Positions 18,028 through 26,004 of a DNA stretch of 64,000 nt are shown one piece after another. Under the pieces are notes generated by a model that worked only from the letters and a program-made list of their open reading frames with translations, had not been told where the DNA came from and ran no database searches. The position numbers were made by a program, and so were the translations under genes. The stretch spans positions 124,001 to 188,000 of the forward strand of contig JAFKHH010000013.1 in assembly GCA_017306865.1 (NCBI GenBank), written 5' to 3'. How positions within the stretch are numbered: position 1 is the first letter of the stretch; the number at the start of each line of letters is the position of its first letter. The stretch comes from Filimonas sp. GTDB lineage: Bacteria > Bacteroidota > Bacteroidia > Chitinophagales > Chitinophagaceae.

Positions 18028-18600
18028 ATGATCCAGAAAGAAAAGGCACAACGGACTACGGAAACAATAATGAAGCTCTTTTTTGAATATGGTGTAGAAG
18101 ATTATGACGGCGAGCCTGTAACACAATCGTCACACATGATCCAGTGCGGTATGCTGGCGCTGGCAGATGGTAGTGATATGGAACTGGTGCTGGGCGCTTT
18201 CCTGCACGATATAGGGCATTTGCTGCGCCACGACAATGATGTGGAAGCAATGGGGACACTTGGCGCTGTAGATCATGAAGGTATCGGTGCGCGCTTTCTA
18301 AGTGAACATGGTTTTGAAGAGCGCATCTGCGCTATAGTGGCGGAGCATGTAGCGGCAAAGCGTTACCTGGTAACCGCCGATCCGACTTATAAAAGCAAAC
18401 TGTCTCCTGCAAGCCTGCAAACACTGGAGTGGCAAGGCGGCGCTATGACAACAGATGAGGCGAACGACTTTGAATTGCATCCTTTTTTTGAAGACATCAT
18501 TAAAGTGCGCCGGTGGGATGAGTTGGCAAAAAGCACAGACACAGTATTGCTGCCCTTATCGCATTTTGAAAAAATGATGGTAGATTATTTAAACACATAA
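18028..18600 (+). CDS. PhnZ-type HD-domain mixed-valent di-iron oxygenase
   Basis: A 190-residue HD-domain protein that aligns along its length, from memory, with PhnZ. That enzyme oxidatively cleaves 2-amino-1-hydroxyethylphosphonate to glycine and phosphate. Iron ligands: His36, His60-Asp61 (LHDIGH), His83, His107 and Asp164. Substrate and gating residues: Tyr26, Glu29 (YDGE), Lys111 (HVAAKRYL), Ser129 and Arg161. Each lies two or three positions after the PhnZ residue I recall (Tyr24, Glu27, His34, His58, Asp59, His80, His104, Lys108, Ser126, Arg158, Asp161). The motif LEWQGGAM is also shared. This separates it from ordinary HD phosphohydrolases. It is a cytoplasmic enzyme that begins 12 bases after the phosphatase gene, with a Shine-Dalgarno-like CCGGAG. 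No PhnY-type hydroxylase is in the window. Confidence 0.87.
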   Translation: MIQKEKAQRTTETIMKLFFEYGVEDYDGEPVTQSSHMIQCGMLALADGSDMELVLGAFLHDIGHLLRHDNDVEAMGTLGAVDHEGIGARFLSEHGFEERICAIVAEHVAAKRYLVTADPTYKSKLSPASLQTLEWQGGAMTTDEANDFELHPFFEDIIKVRRWDELAKSTDTVLLPLSHFEKMMVDYLNT

Positions 18601-18727
18601 ACGTGAATCGTGAGTCGCCAGTCGTGAATGGGCTACTCTGTGTTTCTGAGTCTCTGTGGCAAATGTGAGTTGTGAGTGGTCAGTTGTGAGTAAATCATTC
18701 ACGATTGTCGTTTCACGATTCACGATC
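18601..18727. repeat. CACGATT-type repeat pair, copy 2 (inverted, about 127 bp)
   Basis: The left part, CGTGAATCGTGAGTCGCCAG then TCGTGAATG (18602-18630), faces an inverted counterpart CATTCACGATTGTCGTTTCA then CGATTCACG (18698-18725). The middle holds TTTCTGAGTCTCTGTGGC-like text, another dispersed word that recurs near 30.5 kb. It separates the PhnZ-like and DUF5690 genes. Confidence 0.7.
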
Positions 18728-18758
18728 TCTTCTTGCATGAAAACCTAAATAAACAATC

Positions 18759-20063
18759 ATGTACACTTCACGATCGCTTAAGCAAAAACTCTCTACTGCG
18801 CCTGTATGGGCGGTGAGTACTTTTGCGGCTATATGTTCTTTTGGTGTGTACTGCTGTATGTATGCTTTCAGAAAACCATTTACAGCAGCGTCCTATGCAG
18901 ATGAGCATTTTTTGCATATTGACTACAAAGTGTGGCTGGTAACAGCGCAGGTGATCGGTTATATGCTGAGTAAATTTTACGGCATCCGCTTTATCAGCAG
19001 TATGCGTGGCGATAAAAAAGCCAATACCATTGTCCTGCTCATTTCACTCGCATGGGTCTCTCTATTCTTCTTTGCCATAACGCCTGCGCCGTGGAATATT
19101 ATTTTCCTCTTTCTGAATGGCTTCCCATTGGGTATGGTGTGGGGGCTGGTCTTCAGCTACCTGGAAGGCAGACGCGCAACCGAGTACATGGGCGCTGTTT
19201 TATCGGTGAGTTTCATCTTCTCCAGCGGTATTGTAAAAACGGTGGGTAAGTATATCATGATCTCGTGGCACATATCCGAATGGTGGATGCCTTTTTATGC
19301 AGGCAGCTTATTCTTTTTGCCCATGTTACTGTTTACCTGGTTGCTCAATCATATGCCTGCGCCTACACCGGAAGATGTGGCCGCGCGTAGTGAAAGAAAA
19401 CCAATGACAAAAGAAGAACGCAGATCGTTTGTGCAAACCTATTTGCCCGGTCTGTTTATCATAATAGCCACCTATGTGCTGCTGACAGTACTACGCGATT
19501 TTCGGGACAATTTTGCTAATGAGCTATGGAACGAGCTGGGCTATGGTAACCAGCCGGAAATATTTGCTGCTACAGAAGTGCCTATCTCTGTTTTAGTCTT
19601 AGTCTGCATGAGCTTCCTTATCATGGTGAAAAGCAATATCCGTGCATTTATGATCAACCACTACATCATTATGTTTGGCTACCTGTTAGGGTTAGCTGCT
19701 ACACTGTTGTTTTGCAATCATGCTATTAACGGCGCTATGTGGATCTTATTGGTAGGCGCTGGTTTATACCTCAGCTATGTACCTTTTAATTGTTTGTACT
19801 TCGAGCGTATGATTGCGAGCTATCGCATAAAAGGAAATGTTGGTTTTGTTATGTACCTCGCAGATTCGTTTGGCTACCTGGGCAGTGTAGCCGTACTCTT
19901 TATTAAACAGTTTATGGGATTACGTTTGTCGTGGACAAACTTTTTTATAGATGCAGTCATTGTTATTTGCCTGCTGGGCGTTGCGGGAACTATTGTTGCA
20001 ATGCTGTACTTCAAACGGAAATATTATTCTTCACAATCATTAATGGGAACATCTTATGCATGA
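18759..20063 (+). CDS. DUF5690-family membrane transporter, OPA/MFS-like
   Basis: A 434-residue protein with about 12 membrane segments in two groups of six, separated by a charged loop (HMPAPTPEDVAARSERKPMT). This fits the major facilitator fold and the DUF5690 family. The first membrane segment reads CMYAFRKPFTAASY, close to the YxxRKxF motif of the organophosphate:phosphate antiporters GlpT and UhpT, where the arginine binds the substrate phosphate. I infer inner-membrane import of a phosphonate or phosphate ester. The gene lies in the predicted phosphonate locus, and its last codons overlap the FAD-oxidase start by 8 bases, so the two are translationally coupled. Confidence 0.83.
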   Translation: MYTSRSLKQKLSTAPVWAVSTFAAICSFGVYCCMYAFRKPFTAASYADEHFLHIDYKVWLVTAQVIGYMLSKFYGIRFISSMRGDKKANTIVLLISLAWVSLFFFAITPAPWNIIFLFLNGFPLGMVWGLVFSYLEGRRATEYMGAVLSVSFIFSSGIVKTVGKYIMISWHISEWWMPFYAGSLFFLPMLLFTWLLNHMPAPTPEDVAARSERKPMTKEERRSFVQTYLPGLFIIIATYVLLTVLRDFRDNFANELWNELGYGNQPEIFAATEVPISVLVLVCMSFLIMVKSNIRAFMINHYIIMFGYLLGLAATLLFCNHAINGAMWILLVGAGLYLSYVPFNCLYFERMIASYRIKGNVGFVMYLADSFGYLGSVAVLFIKQFMGLRLSWTNFFIDAVIVICLLGVAGTIVAMLYFKRKYYSSQSLMGTSYA

Positions 20064-21177
20064 GAAATCGGCTATTGTAATTGGCGCGGGAATCGTAGGG
20101 CTGGCTATGGCGCGCAGCCTGGGTGAGAGAGGCTATAAAGTAACTGTAATAGAACGGAATGAACGCGCGGTAAGTGCGTCTATCCGCAATTTTGGGATGA
20201 TATGGCCCGTGGGGCAGCCCAATGGAAAACTGTACGAGCGTGCATTGAAAAGTAAAAGTACCTGGCAGCAGGTGTGTAAGGAAGCAAAACTGTGGAGCGA
20301 TGAGGTAGGAAGCCTGCACTTGGCTTATACTGATTTGGAACAACAGGTGATGGAAGAAATTGTGAGCGCGAACAAATCCATCCGGCCTGTCGCTATGTTG
20401 ACAGCAGAGGAAGCTATAGCAAAATCTCCGGCTGTAAATGCAGCTAATTTAAAAGGAGCTTTGTGGAGCAGTGATGAAATGATTGTAGAATCGCGTGTAG
20501 CTATTCAGCAATTGCCTGCTTACTTATCAGAAAAATATAAAACAATATTTCATTTTAATACAGCCGTGACTGCTATAGATGGTGATAAAGTATTGGCAGG
20601 TGGCAAGGAATTGCAGGCAGAGGAGATTTTTGTTTGCAATGGCGCAGAGTTTGAAACGCTGTACCCGGAAGTATTTGCAGCCAATCATTTTACCAAATGT
20701 AAGTTGCAGATGATGCGCCTTGTATCGCAGCCGGAAAACTGGCGTATTGGCCCTTCTTTGTGTGGCGGTTTATCCATGATCCATTACAAAGCATTTGAAG
20801 TAGCAGATTCATTGCCGCAATTGCGCGTGCATTATGAAAGTACGATGCCGGATTATATTAAATGGGGCATTCACGTAATGGTATCTCAGAACGGAGAAGG
20901 GGAGTTAACGATAGGCGACAGCCATGAATATGGACTGGTGCACGATCCGTTTGACAGGCAATACGTCAACAAACTGATCATTGATTACCTGGAAACATTT
21001 GCGCAGTTTAAAGACTGGAGCCTTGCACAAAGCTGGAATGGCATTTATCCAAAGCGTACAAATGGTGAGGTGGATTTTATTTATAAAGTGTCTCCGCATG
21101 TTACCATTGTAAATGGCTTAGGCGGTGCGGGTATGACACTATCGTTTGGGTTGGCAGAGGAAGTGTTGGGAGGTTAA
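20056..21177 (+). CDS. FAD-dependent oxidoreductase, TIGR03364-like (aminophosphonate oxidase type)
   Basis: A 373-residue DAO-fold flavoprotein. The dinucleotide motif IGAGIVGLAMARSLGERGYK begins at about residue 9, with Glu following in VTVIERNE. The segment SASIRNFGMIWPVGQPNG and the C-terminal NGLGGAGMTLSFGLAEE match the subfamily I know as TIGR03364. That subfamily is repeatedly found beside phosphonate-breakdown genes and is proposed to deaminate or N-dealkylate aminophosphonates. Together with the PhnZ-like enzyme it suggests an N-substituted or hydroxylated 2-aminoethylphosphonate substrate. It overlaps the DUF5690 gene by 8 bases and is the last gene of the run, followed by a palindromic terminator. 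Confidence 0.82.
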   Translation: MHEKSAIVIGAGIVGLAMARSLGERGYKVTVIERNERAVSASIRNFGMIWPVGQPNGKLYERALKSKSTWQQVCKEAKLWSDEVGSLHLAYTDLEQQVMEEIVSANKSIRPVAMLTAEEAIAKSPAVNAANLKGALWSSDEMIVESRVAIQQLPAYLSEKYKTIFHFNTAVTAIDGDKVLAGGKELQAEEIFVCNGAEFETLYPEVFAANHFTKCKLQMMRLVSQPENWRIGPSLCGGLSMIHYKAFEVADSLPQLRVHYESTMPDYIKWGIHVMVSQNGEGELTIGDSHEYGLVHDPFDRQYVNKLIIDYLETFAQFKDWSLAQSWNGIYPKRTNGEVDFIYKVSPHVTIVNGLGGAGMTLSFGLAEEVLGG

Positions 21178-21187
21178 ATTGTTGTTT

Positions 21188-21223
21188 AAACCTGACAGGT
21201 CTTAAAGACCTGTCAGGTTTTTT
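21188..21223 (+). terminator. Palindromic terminator of the phosphonate locus
   Basis: The arms AAACCTGACAGGTCTT and AAGACCTGTCAGGTTT are followed by T-rich DNA. The same palindrome word recurs at 24849-24885, and a variant at 44933-44965. Confidence 0.75.
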
Positions 21224-21231
21224 ATTTCCGC

Positions 21232-21350
21232 TGTTCGACATGTTCCGAAGGGCATGTCGAACCCAGATAAAACGGATTTGCAATCCGCGCTCGCCCCGGC
21301 GCGTGTCTTCACGCGCCGGCAGTTAACTGGTTCGTGAGGACACGAACCAG
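21232..21350. repeat. Composite palindromic repeat block, copy 2
   Basis: The TGTTCGACATG palindrome (21232-21262) is followed by GGATTTGCAATCC. Next come the CCGGCGCGTG-TCTT hairpin (21296-21319) and the CTGGTTCGTG-AGGA hairpin (21327-21350). The last two form the reverse complement of the unit at 10611-10663, so the module has flipped relative to the TGTTCGACATG module. Confidence 0.75.
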
Positions 21351-21782
21351 GGCGAAGGGAATAACAGCCTGTTGCAAAACGCTGACAGGGCTTTAAAGCC
21401 ACACAAGTATCGTTCCAGCAGTATTGTTCGGACAAAGGATACGTAGAGGAGGCAAAGAATTGCCACAGAGCCACAGAAGGGACTTTAAAGAGTCGCATAG
21501 CGGCTCTCTCTTTGTGATCTATGTTCCCTTGAATGAATCAAACATTCCTATTAAGAAAAAGACCTAAACTCACCCTATGTGCCTTTGTCCCTATGCTTAC
21601 TATGTGTTTAAAAACTTCGCTTCGATCTTTCGCCGCCGGTAGTTAACTGGTTCGTGAAGACACAAACCAGGGCGAAGAACCTTTGCTATACTTGTGCAGC
21701 TTTGCGCGAAATACAGAACTTCAAAAAGTAAACAGAATTGACTTTTAGCTTGCTGTTTTAAACAATTTAAAATCTTATTTGT

Positions 21783-22208
21783 ATGAAAAGGTATCTATTG
21801 TTAGCAAGCGTATTATTAATAGGAGCTTTCGGTTTTTCGCAGGAAAAATCAAAAGCTGTGCCTGCAGCAGCACAGGCGGCCTTTCAGAAAGCATATCCTG
21901 GCGCCGCTAAAGTGAAATGGGATAAAGAAAAAGAGGACTACGAAGTGAACTTCACAATAGGTAAAAAAGAAATGGCAGCGGTGTACACAGCAGCAGGTGC
22001 GCTGAAGGAAACAGAAGAAGAGATAGCGGTGAGTGAATTGCCAGCCGGCGTTACTGCATATATAAAGGCGCACTACAGCGGAGCAACTATTAAAGAGGCT
22101 GCAAAGATCACTAAAGCGAATGGCGAAGTGAACTACGAGGCAGAGGTGAAAAAAGTGGATGTTATTTTCGATAAAGACGGTAAGTTTTTAAGAGAGCAAA
22201 AAGATTAG
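21783..22208 (+). CDS. Periplasmic PepSY-like domain protein
   Basis: A 141-residue protein with a signal peptide (cut after FGFSQ, residue 20). The mature part has two tandem units of about 55 residues of the PepSY-like type: AAFQKAYPGAAKVKWDKEKEDYEVNF and the related VTAYIKAHYSGATIKEAAKI with YEAEVKKVDVIFDKDGKFL. The fold is thought to inhibit proteases or bind ligands; in Bacteroidota it is common and of unknown role. It is followed by a clear intrinsic terminator at 22249-22274, then a TonB-dependent receptor on the same strand, which may be functionally linked. Confidence 0.85.
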   Translation: MKRYLLLASVLLIGAFGFSQEKSKAVPAAAQAAFQKAYPGAAKVKWDKEKEDYEVNFTIGKKEMAAVYTAAGALKETEEEIAVSELPAGVTAYIKAHYSGATIKEAAKITKANGEVNYEAEVKKVDVIFDKDGKFLREQKD

Positions 22209-22248
22209 CAGTCGGCGTCTTGTGCGTATAGCACAGGCGATAGAGGAT

Positions 22249-22274
22249 GGGCATGCGTGGCATGCCCTTTTTTT
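22249..22274 (+). terminator. Intrinsic terminator
   Basis: An 8-bp GGGCATGC stem with GTG loop (22249-22267) is followed directly by seven T. It ends the PepSY-like transcript before the TonB-receptor gene. Confidence 0.88.
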
Positions 22275-22341
22275 GTTGCCGGTGAACAACAGGATTGCTT
22301 CAGATTTGGCTGTTAGGTTTGCCTCTTGTAAAATAAGCAGC

Positions 22342-24816
22342 ATGAAGAAATGGTTTTTATTTTCCCTGTTTGTATGTCTTTGCGGAGTTATGTATGCGCA
22401 GGACGGGGGAATGGCAAAAGGAAACGGAAAGATCACGGGTAAGGTATTAGACAAAGTGGCGAACACGCCTTTAGAATATGCAACTATATCTGTACAGGAA
22501 GAGGGGAGCGGTAAAACGGTAACAGGTACAACAAGTGCCAAAGACGGCGCCTTCCTGGTTACGGGCATAGCGGCAGGTAGTTATAAATTGGTCATAGAGT
22601 TTATCGGTTACCAGCAGAGCGAAATAAAAAGCGTGGTGGTAAAAAAGAATGAAACAGTAGACGTAAAAACGATACAACTACAAAAGGCGCAGGAATCGTT
22701 ATCTACGGTAACAGTAACGGCACAAGCGAAACTGGTGGAGAATAAAATAGATAAAATGGTCTTTAATGCAGAAAAAGACCTGACTTCTGTAGGAGGTGTG
22801 GCAACAGATATTTTGCGCAAAGTACCACAGGTGTCTGTAGATGTGGATGGCAATGTACAACTGGCAGGTAACTCCAGCATCCGTTTTTTAGTGAACGGAA
22901 AACCTTCTACGGCTTTTGGTAGTAGTGTGGCAGATGTGTTACAGTCAATACCCGCAAGCCAGATCAAAAGCATTGAAGTGATTACGAACCCCGGCGCAAA
23001 ATATGATGCACAGGGTTTAGGTGGTATTATCAATATTATTCTAAAAACAAACACGGCAAAGGGGATTAATGGCAATCTGTCGCTGACCGCAGGCTCACGT
23101 ATGGAGAATGGTTCTTTTAACTTCAACGCACGCAATAAAAATTTTGGCTTTAATGCTTTTGTAAGCGGTAACGCAAGACTGAAGGTAGCCACGCCATATA
23201 GCAGCACACGTAATTCTGTAGATACTGCTGCTAAAGTAAATGACCTGCTGAGCCAGGGTGGTACAACAGAGCTGGCAAGGCACGGTATAGAATCGGGGAT
23301 GGGCTTTGACTGGACGTATAAAAAGTATAATAGTTTTTCTGGCGCCATTAACTACAACACATTTGGTAGCAACAGTAATGGGCTAATCAATCAAACGCAG
23401 CAATTGAGCGACTATAGCGGCAATGTACTGTCAAGAGTAATGAGCTTGAATAATACAGATAACAGCAACAGGTTTCATAACGTAGACATGTCGCTTAACT
23501 ATAAACGCACATTTGCAAAAGAGGGGCAGGAGCTGGAGTTTTCGGTTAATTCCAGTCTCGGAAGGTCTACCGGCAATGCAAGTAATGAGCAGCGCATATA
23601 TCCAAAGGACTCTTTGTATTATGGCATACAAAGCAGGAACCCTGGGCGGCAGAATGAAACGCAGTTAGCATTGGATTATACACAGCCATTGGCAGAAAAG
23701 GTAATATTAGGCACTGGCGTAAAAACTACTTTCGTAGACATTACCAGCACCTCTGATGTGTTGGGCTATAACCCTGCCGGTAAGCAATATGTATATGATA
23801 ATTCGTTGTCCACAAACCTGCAATATCATCAAAAGGTATATGCAGGTTACGCAGAGCTTACATTTCCTGTAGGTAACTGGTTTGATGTAAAGGCGGGAAC
23901 GCGTTATGAGCGTACGGAGATCAGTTCATACTATGCGAATGCGCAGCAAAATGTAAAAACACCAGGTTATAACACGTTAGTGCCATCCATCTTTTTATCA
24001 AAGAAAATAGGTGAGGGGCAGGTGATAAAACTGAGTTATGCCAAAAGGATAGAGCGGCCTGACTATGGCGATCTGAATCCTTTTATCAATACAAGTGACC
24101 CTAAGAATATAACGGCTGGTAATCCCTATTTAAAACCGGAATTGGGGCAGCGTGTGGAGCTGAGCTACAGTAAAGATTTTGGGCATGTTGGCTCTGTGAT
24201 GTTGACAGCATTCTTCAGGCATAATGCACAGGATATACAACCATACGTGCAGTATTATTCATCCTTACAGGTAGGCGACTCTACTTACTACAATGTGTCT
24301 GTAAGTTCACGTGAAAACATTGGTACGGAGAACAACACAGGCGCGAATATATTTGCAGATCTGCATATCACCTCCAAATTTGGTGTAAGGACAAATGTGT
24401 TCTTGTTTCACAGGCACATCATCAATACAATTGATGCGGGTGGTGATAGAACGAGCTTTAATTATCGCATGAACCTGAATGCAACGTACCAGTTCTCCAA
24501 CCTATTGGCGGCCGAGTTCTTTGGTAATTTCAATTCTGCGCGAAACGAAGTACAAGGAAAATATCCTTCTATTACAACGTATAGTTTTGCAGTGCGCAAA
24601 ATGTTTTGGAATAAAAAAGCCAGCCTGGCATTAACCGCTACGAATCCGTTTAATGAATATGTAACGCAGCGGACAGAATTATATGGCCCCAACTTCACTA
24701 CCTATACTACACGTAAGATTCCATTCCGCTCTGTGGGTATAAACTTCACATGGAAGTTTGGCTTGCTGGAGTTTAAGAAAGAGCGTGAAATGAATAATGG
24801 AGGAGATAATCTATAG
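22342..24816 (+). CDS. TonB-dependent outer-membrane receptor (non-SusC type)
   Basis: An 824-residue receptor. Residues 1-20 are a signal peptide (FLFSLFVCLCGVMYAQ). Residues about 32-120 are a carboxypeptidase-regulatory-like domain (ITGKVLDKVANTPLEYATIS). A plug follows (LRKVPQVSVDVDGNVQLAGN, IKSIEVITNPGAKYDAQGLG). The remainder is an OMP_b-brl_3-type barrel ending VGINFTWKFGLLEFKKE. The longest open frame starts 40 codons upstream inside a terminator hairpin, so ATG 22342 is chosen. This class has no SusD partner and often handles metals, peptides or signalling ligands; the ligand here is unknown. Confidence 0.9.
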   Translation: MKKWFLFSLFVCLCGVMYAQDGGMAKGNGKITGKVLDKVANTPLEYATISVQEEGSGKTVTGTTSAKDGAFLVTGIAAGSYKLVIEFIGYQQSEIKSVVVKKNETVDVKTIQLQKAQESLSTVTVTAQAKLVENKIDKMVFNAEKDLTSVGGVATDILRKVPQVSVDVDGNVQLAGNSSIRFLVNGKPSTAFGSSVADVLQSIPASQIKSIEVITNPGAKYDAQGLGGIINIILKTNTAKGINGNLSLTAGSRMENGSFNFNARNKNFGFNAFVSGNARLKVATPYSSTRNSVDTAAKVNDLLSQGGTTELARHGIESGMGFDWTYKKYNSFSGAINYNTFGSNSNGLINQTQQLSDYSGNVLSRVMSLNNTDNSNRFHNVDMSLNYKRTFAKEGQELEFSVNSSLGRSTGNASNEQRIYPKDSLYYGIQSRNPGRQNETQLALDYTQPLAEKVILGTGVKTTFVDITSTSDVLGYNPAGKQYVYDNSLSTNLQYHQKVYAGYAELTFPVGNWFDVKAGTRYERTEISSYYANAQQNVKTPGYNTLVPSIFLSKKIGEGQVIKLSYAKRIERPDYGDLNPFINTSDPKNITAGNPYLKPELGQRVELSYSKDFGHVGSVMLTAFFRHNAQDIQPYVQYYSSLQVGDSTYYNVSVSSRENIGTENNTGANIFADLHITSKFGVRTNVFLFHRHIINTIDAGGDRTSFNYRMNLNATYQFSNLLAAEFFGNFNSARNEVQGKYPSITTYSFAVRKMFWNKKASLALTATNPFNEYVTQRTELYGPNFTTYTTRKIPFRSVGINFTWKFGLLEFKKEREMNNGGDNL

Positions 24817-24848
24817 TTTCAATAGTTGCATAGTTTCAATGAACATCG

Positions 24849-24885
24849 AAAACCTGACAGGTCTTAAAGACCTGACAGGTTTTTT
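24849..24885 (+). terminator. Palindromic terminator
   Basis: AAAACCTGACAGGTC and its near-inverse (one central mismatch) are followed by six T. It ends the TonB-receptor transcript and belongs to the same palindrome family as 21188-21223. Confidence 0.8.
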
Positions 24886-24920
24886 GCATGTAGTAGATAA
24901 AATGAAACCTTGAAACTTAC

Positions 24921-25042
24921 TGGCGCAGGGCTCCCGCCCTCTGCCTGACTGTTACTTTAGCCAATATAATTGTGCTGTATTTATTTAAAGCAAGAGTTAT
25001 TAGACAAGTAAAATATACATACAGGGCGGCAGCCCTGCGTCA
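24921..25042. repeat. 122-bp inverted-repeat element, copy 2
   Basis: The left arm starts TGGCGCAGGGCTCCCGCCCT at 24921, and the right arm (about 25021-25042) is its imperfect inverse. An exact 18-bp direct repeat, AAAATGAAACCTTGAAAC, flanks the element at 24899-24916 and 25068-25085. Confidence 0.7.
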
Positions 25043-25100
25043 GTAAGGGTTTCTACACACCGTAAACAAAATGAAACCTTGAAACCGCAAACCTTTGAAA

Positions 25101-25880
25101 CTATTTAAATATCGGCTGAATAATTTTCTTATTGATATTGATAAAAAAATTATTGAACGCTACATTCACCTGTAAGGCATTATAGGATTCGTTGTGATCT
25201 GTTCTTGGTAAAAACTCATTTGCATAAGTGATCTCTATTTGCAGGTCGTCACCCACACTGTATCCCCCGCCAATTGTAAAGCGGTTCCTGTCGAAGAATT
25301 GGCTACCGGTAAGTTTGCTAAAAGATTTGAAAAAGAGTTCCTCTGAAGTAATACTATAAGCCGCGCCTTTGATGATCCGTTGCTTGTTGAAGACATAGAT
25401 CATTTTAAACTGATCGCGAAAACGGTAAACACCCTCATACGTTCCTTCTTCATCCATAATATGCCGGTCTTCGATACGCATGCGCGTGCTGAGTATCAGT
25501 CGCGTCTTTTTTAAAAAATAAGTGGCTTGTATGCCCAAGCGACCTTCAGGATACTCACGCTGGTCTATTTCTGGTACATAGCGATTGTAAAACCAAGCAT
25601 AGAAGACAGATAGCTTCCATTTATCGTTTAGCCAGTAATGTCCCCAAAGACGTGGATAGAACTGGGAGTTATAGCTAAACATCGATTTGTTTGTTTGAGA
25701 GCCTGTCCATGTCTGGCCCAGGTTTAGCTCCAGCGACCACTTGTCCGACAGTGGGCGGGTAAACGCAAACTCATTCCAGAATTGCCGGTAATATAGCGTG
25801 CCTTGCGCGAGAAGCGCATGGGAACTAAGCAATAAACTGAAAATGAGATAGCATATTTTTTTAAGTAAGAAGCTTGTCAC
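25101..25880 (-). CDS. DUF2490-family outer-membrane protein
   Basis: A 259-residue protein with a signal peptide (to about residue 25, HALLAQ). The mature part is a run of amphipathic strands rich in Trp and Tyr (WNEFAFTRPLSDKWSLELNL, FYPRLWGHYWLNDKWKLSVF), typical of the DUF2490 family, whose members look like small outer-membrane barrels. The final strand LQVNVAFNNFFINI lacks a canonical terminal Phe, but four residues of polar tail follow. Role unknown. It is monocistronic, facing the TonB-receptor gene across a repeat-bearing gap. Confidence 0.82.
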   Translation of the reverse strand: MTSFLLKKICYLIFSLLLSSHALLAQGTLYYRQFWNEFAFTRPLSDKWSLELNLGQTWTGSQTNKSMFSYNSQFYPRLWGHYWLNDKWKLSVFYAWFYNRYVPEIDQREYPEGRLGIQATYFLKKTRLILSTRMRIEDRHIMDEEGTYEGVYRFRDQFKMIYVFNKQRIIKGAAYSITSEELFFKSFSKLTGSQFFDRNRFTIGGGYSVGDDLQIEITYANEFLPRTDHNESYNALQVNVAFNNFFININKKIIQPIFK

Positions 25881-26004
25881 AACGGGTAGTTACAACCAGA
25901 AGACACTTTTGCTGTGAGCCTTCCGCCAAGAGGGGCGTAAATTTGCTATATGATTGTTGCAGATATATTTTTACATTCATCTTCTTAATATTTAATGAAC
26001 GGTT

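Larger units (their letters stand above)
21178..21782. repeat. Repeat-rich intergenic region (605 bp)
   Basis: There is no gene here. It starts with a palindromic terminator (21188-21223), then the composite block (21232-21350), a stretch with CACAGAGCCACAGAAGG words (about 21460-21480), and a partial second copy of the GGTTCGTG hairpin with its flanks (about 21634-21677, arms decayed). The last roughly 100 bp are A/T-rich and should hold the promoter of the PepSY-like gene. Confidence 0.7.

Noticed and set aside
18028-18600. Annotation as a generic HD-domain phosphohydrolase
   Set aside because: The residues around the di-iron site (Tyr26, Glu29, Lys111, Ser129, Arg161) and the shared LEWQGG motif match PhnZ rather than phosphohydrolases.
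22222-22341. N-terminal extension of the TonB receptor to 22222
   Set aside because: It would translate through the intrinsic terminator of the preceding gene, and a signal peptide starts at 22342.
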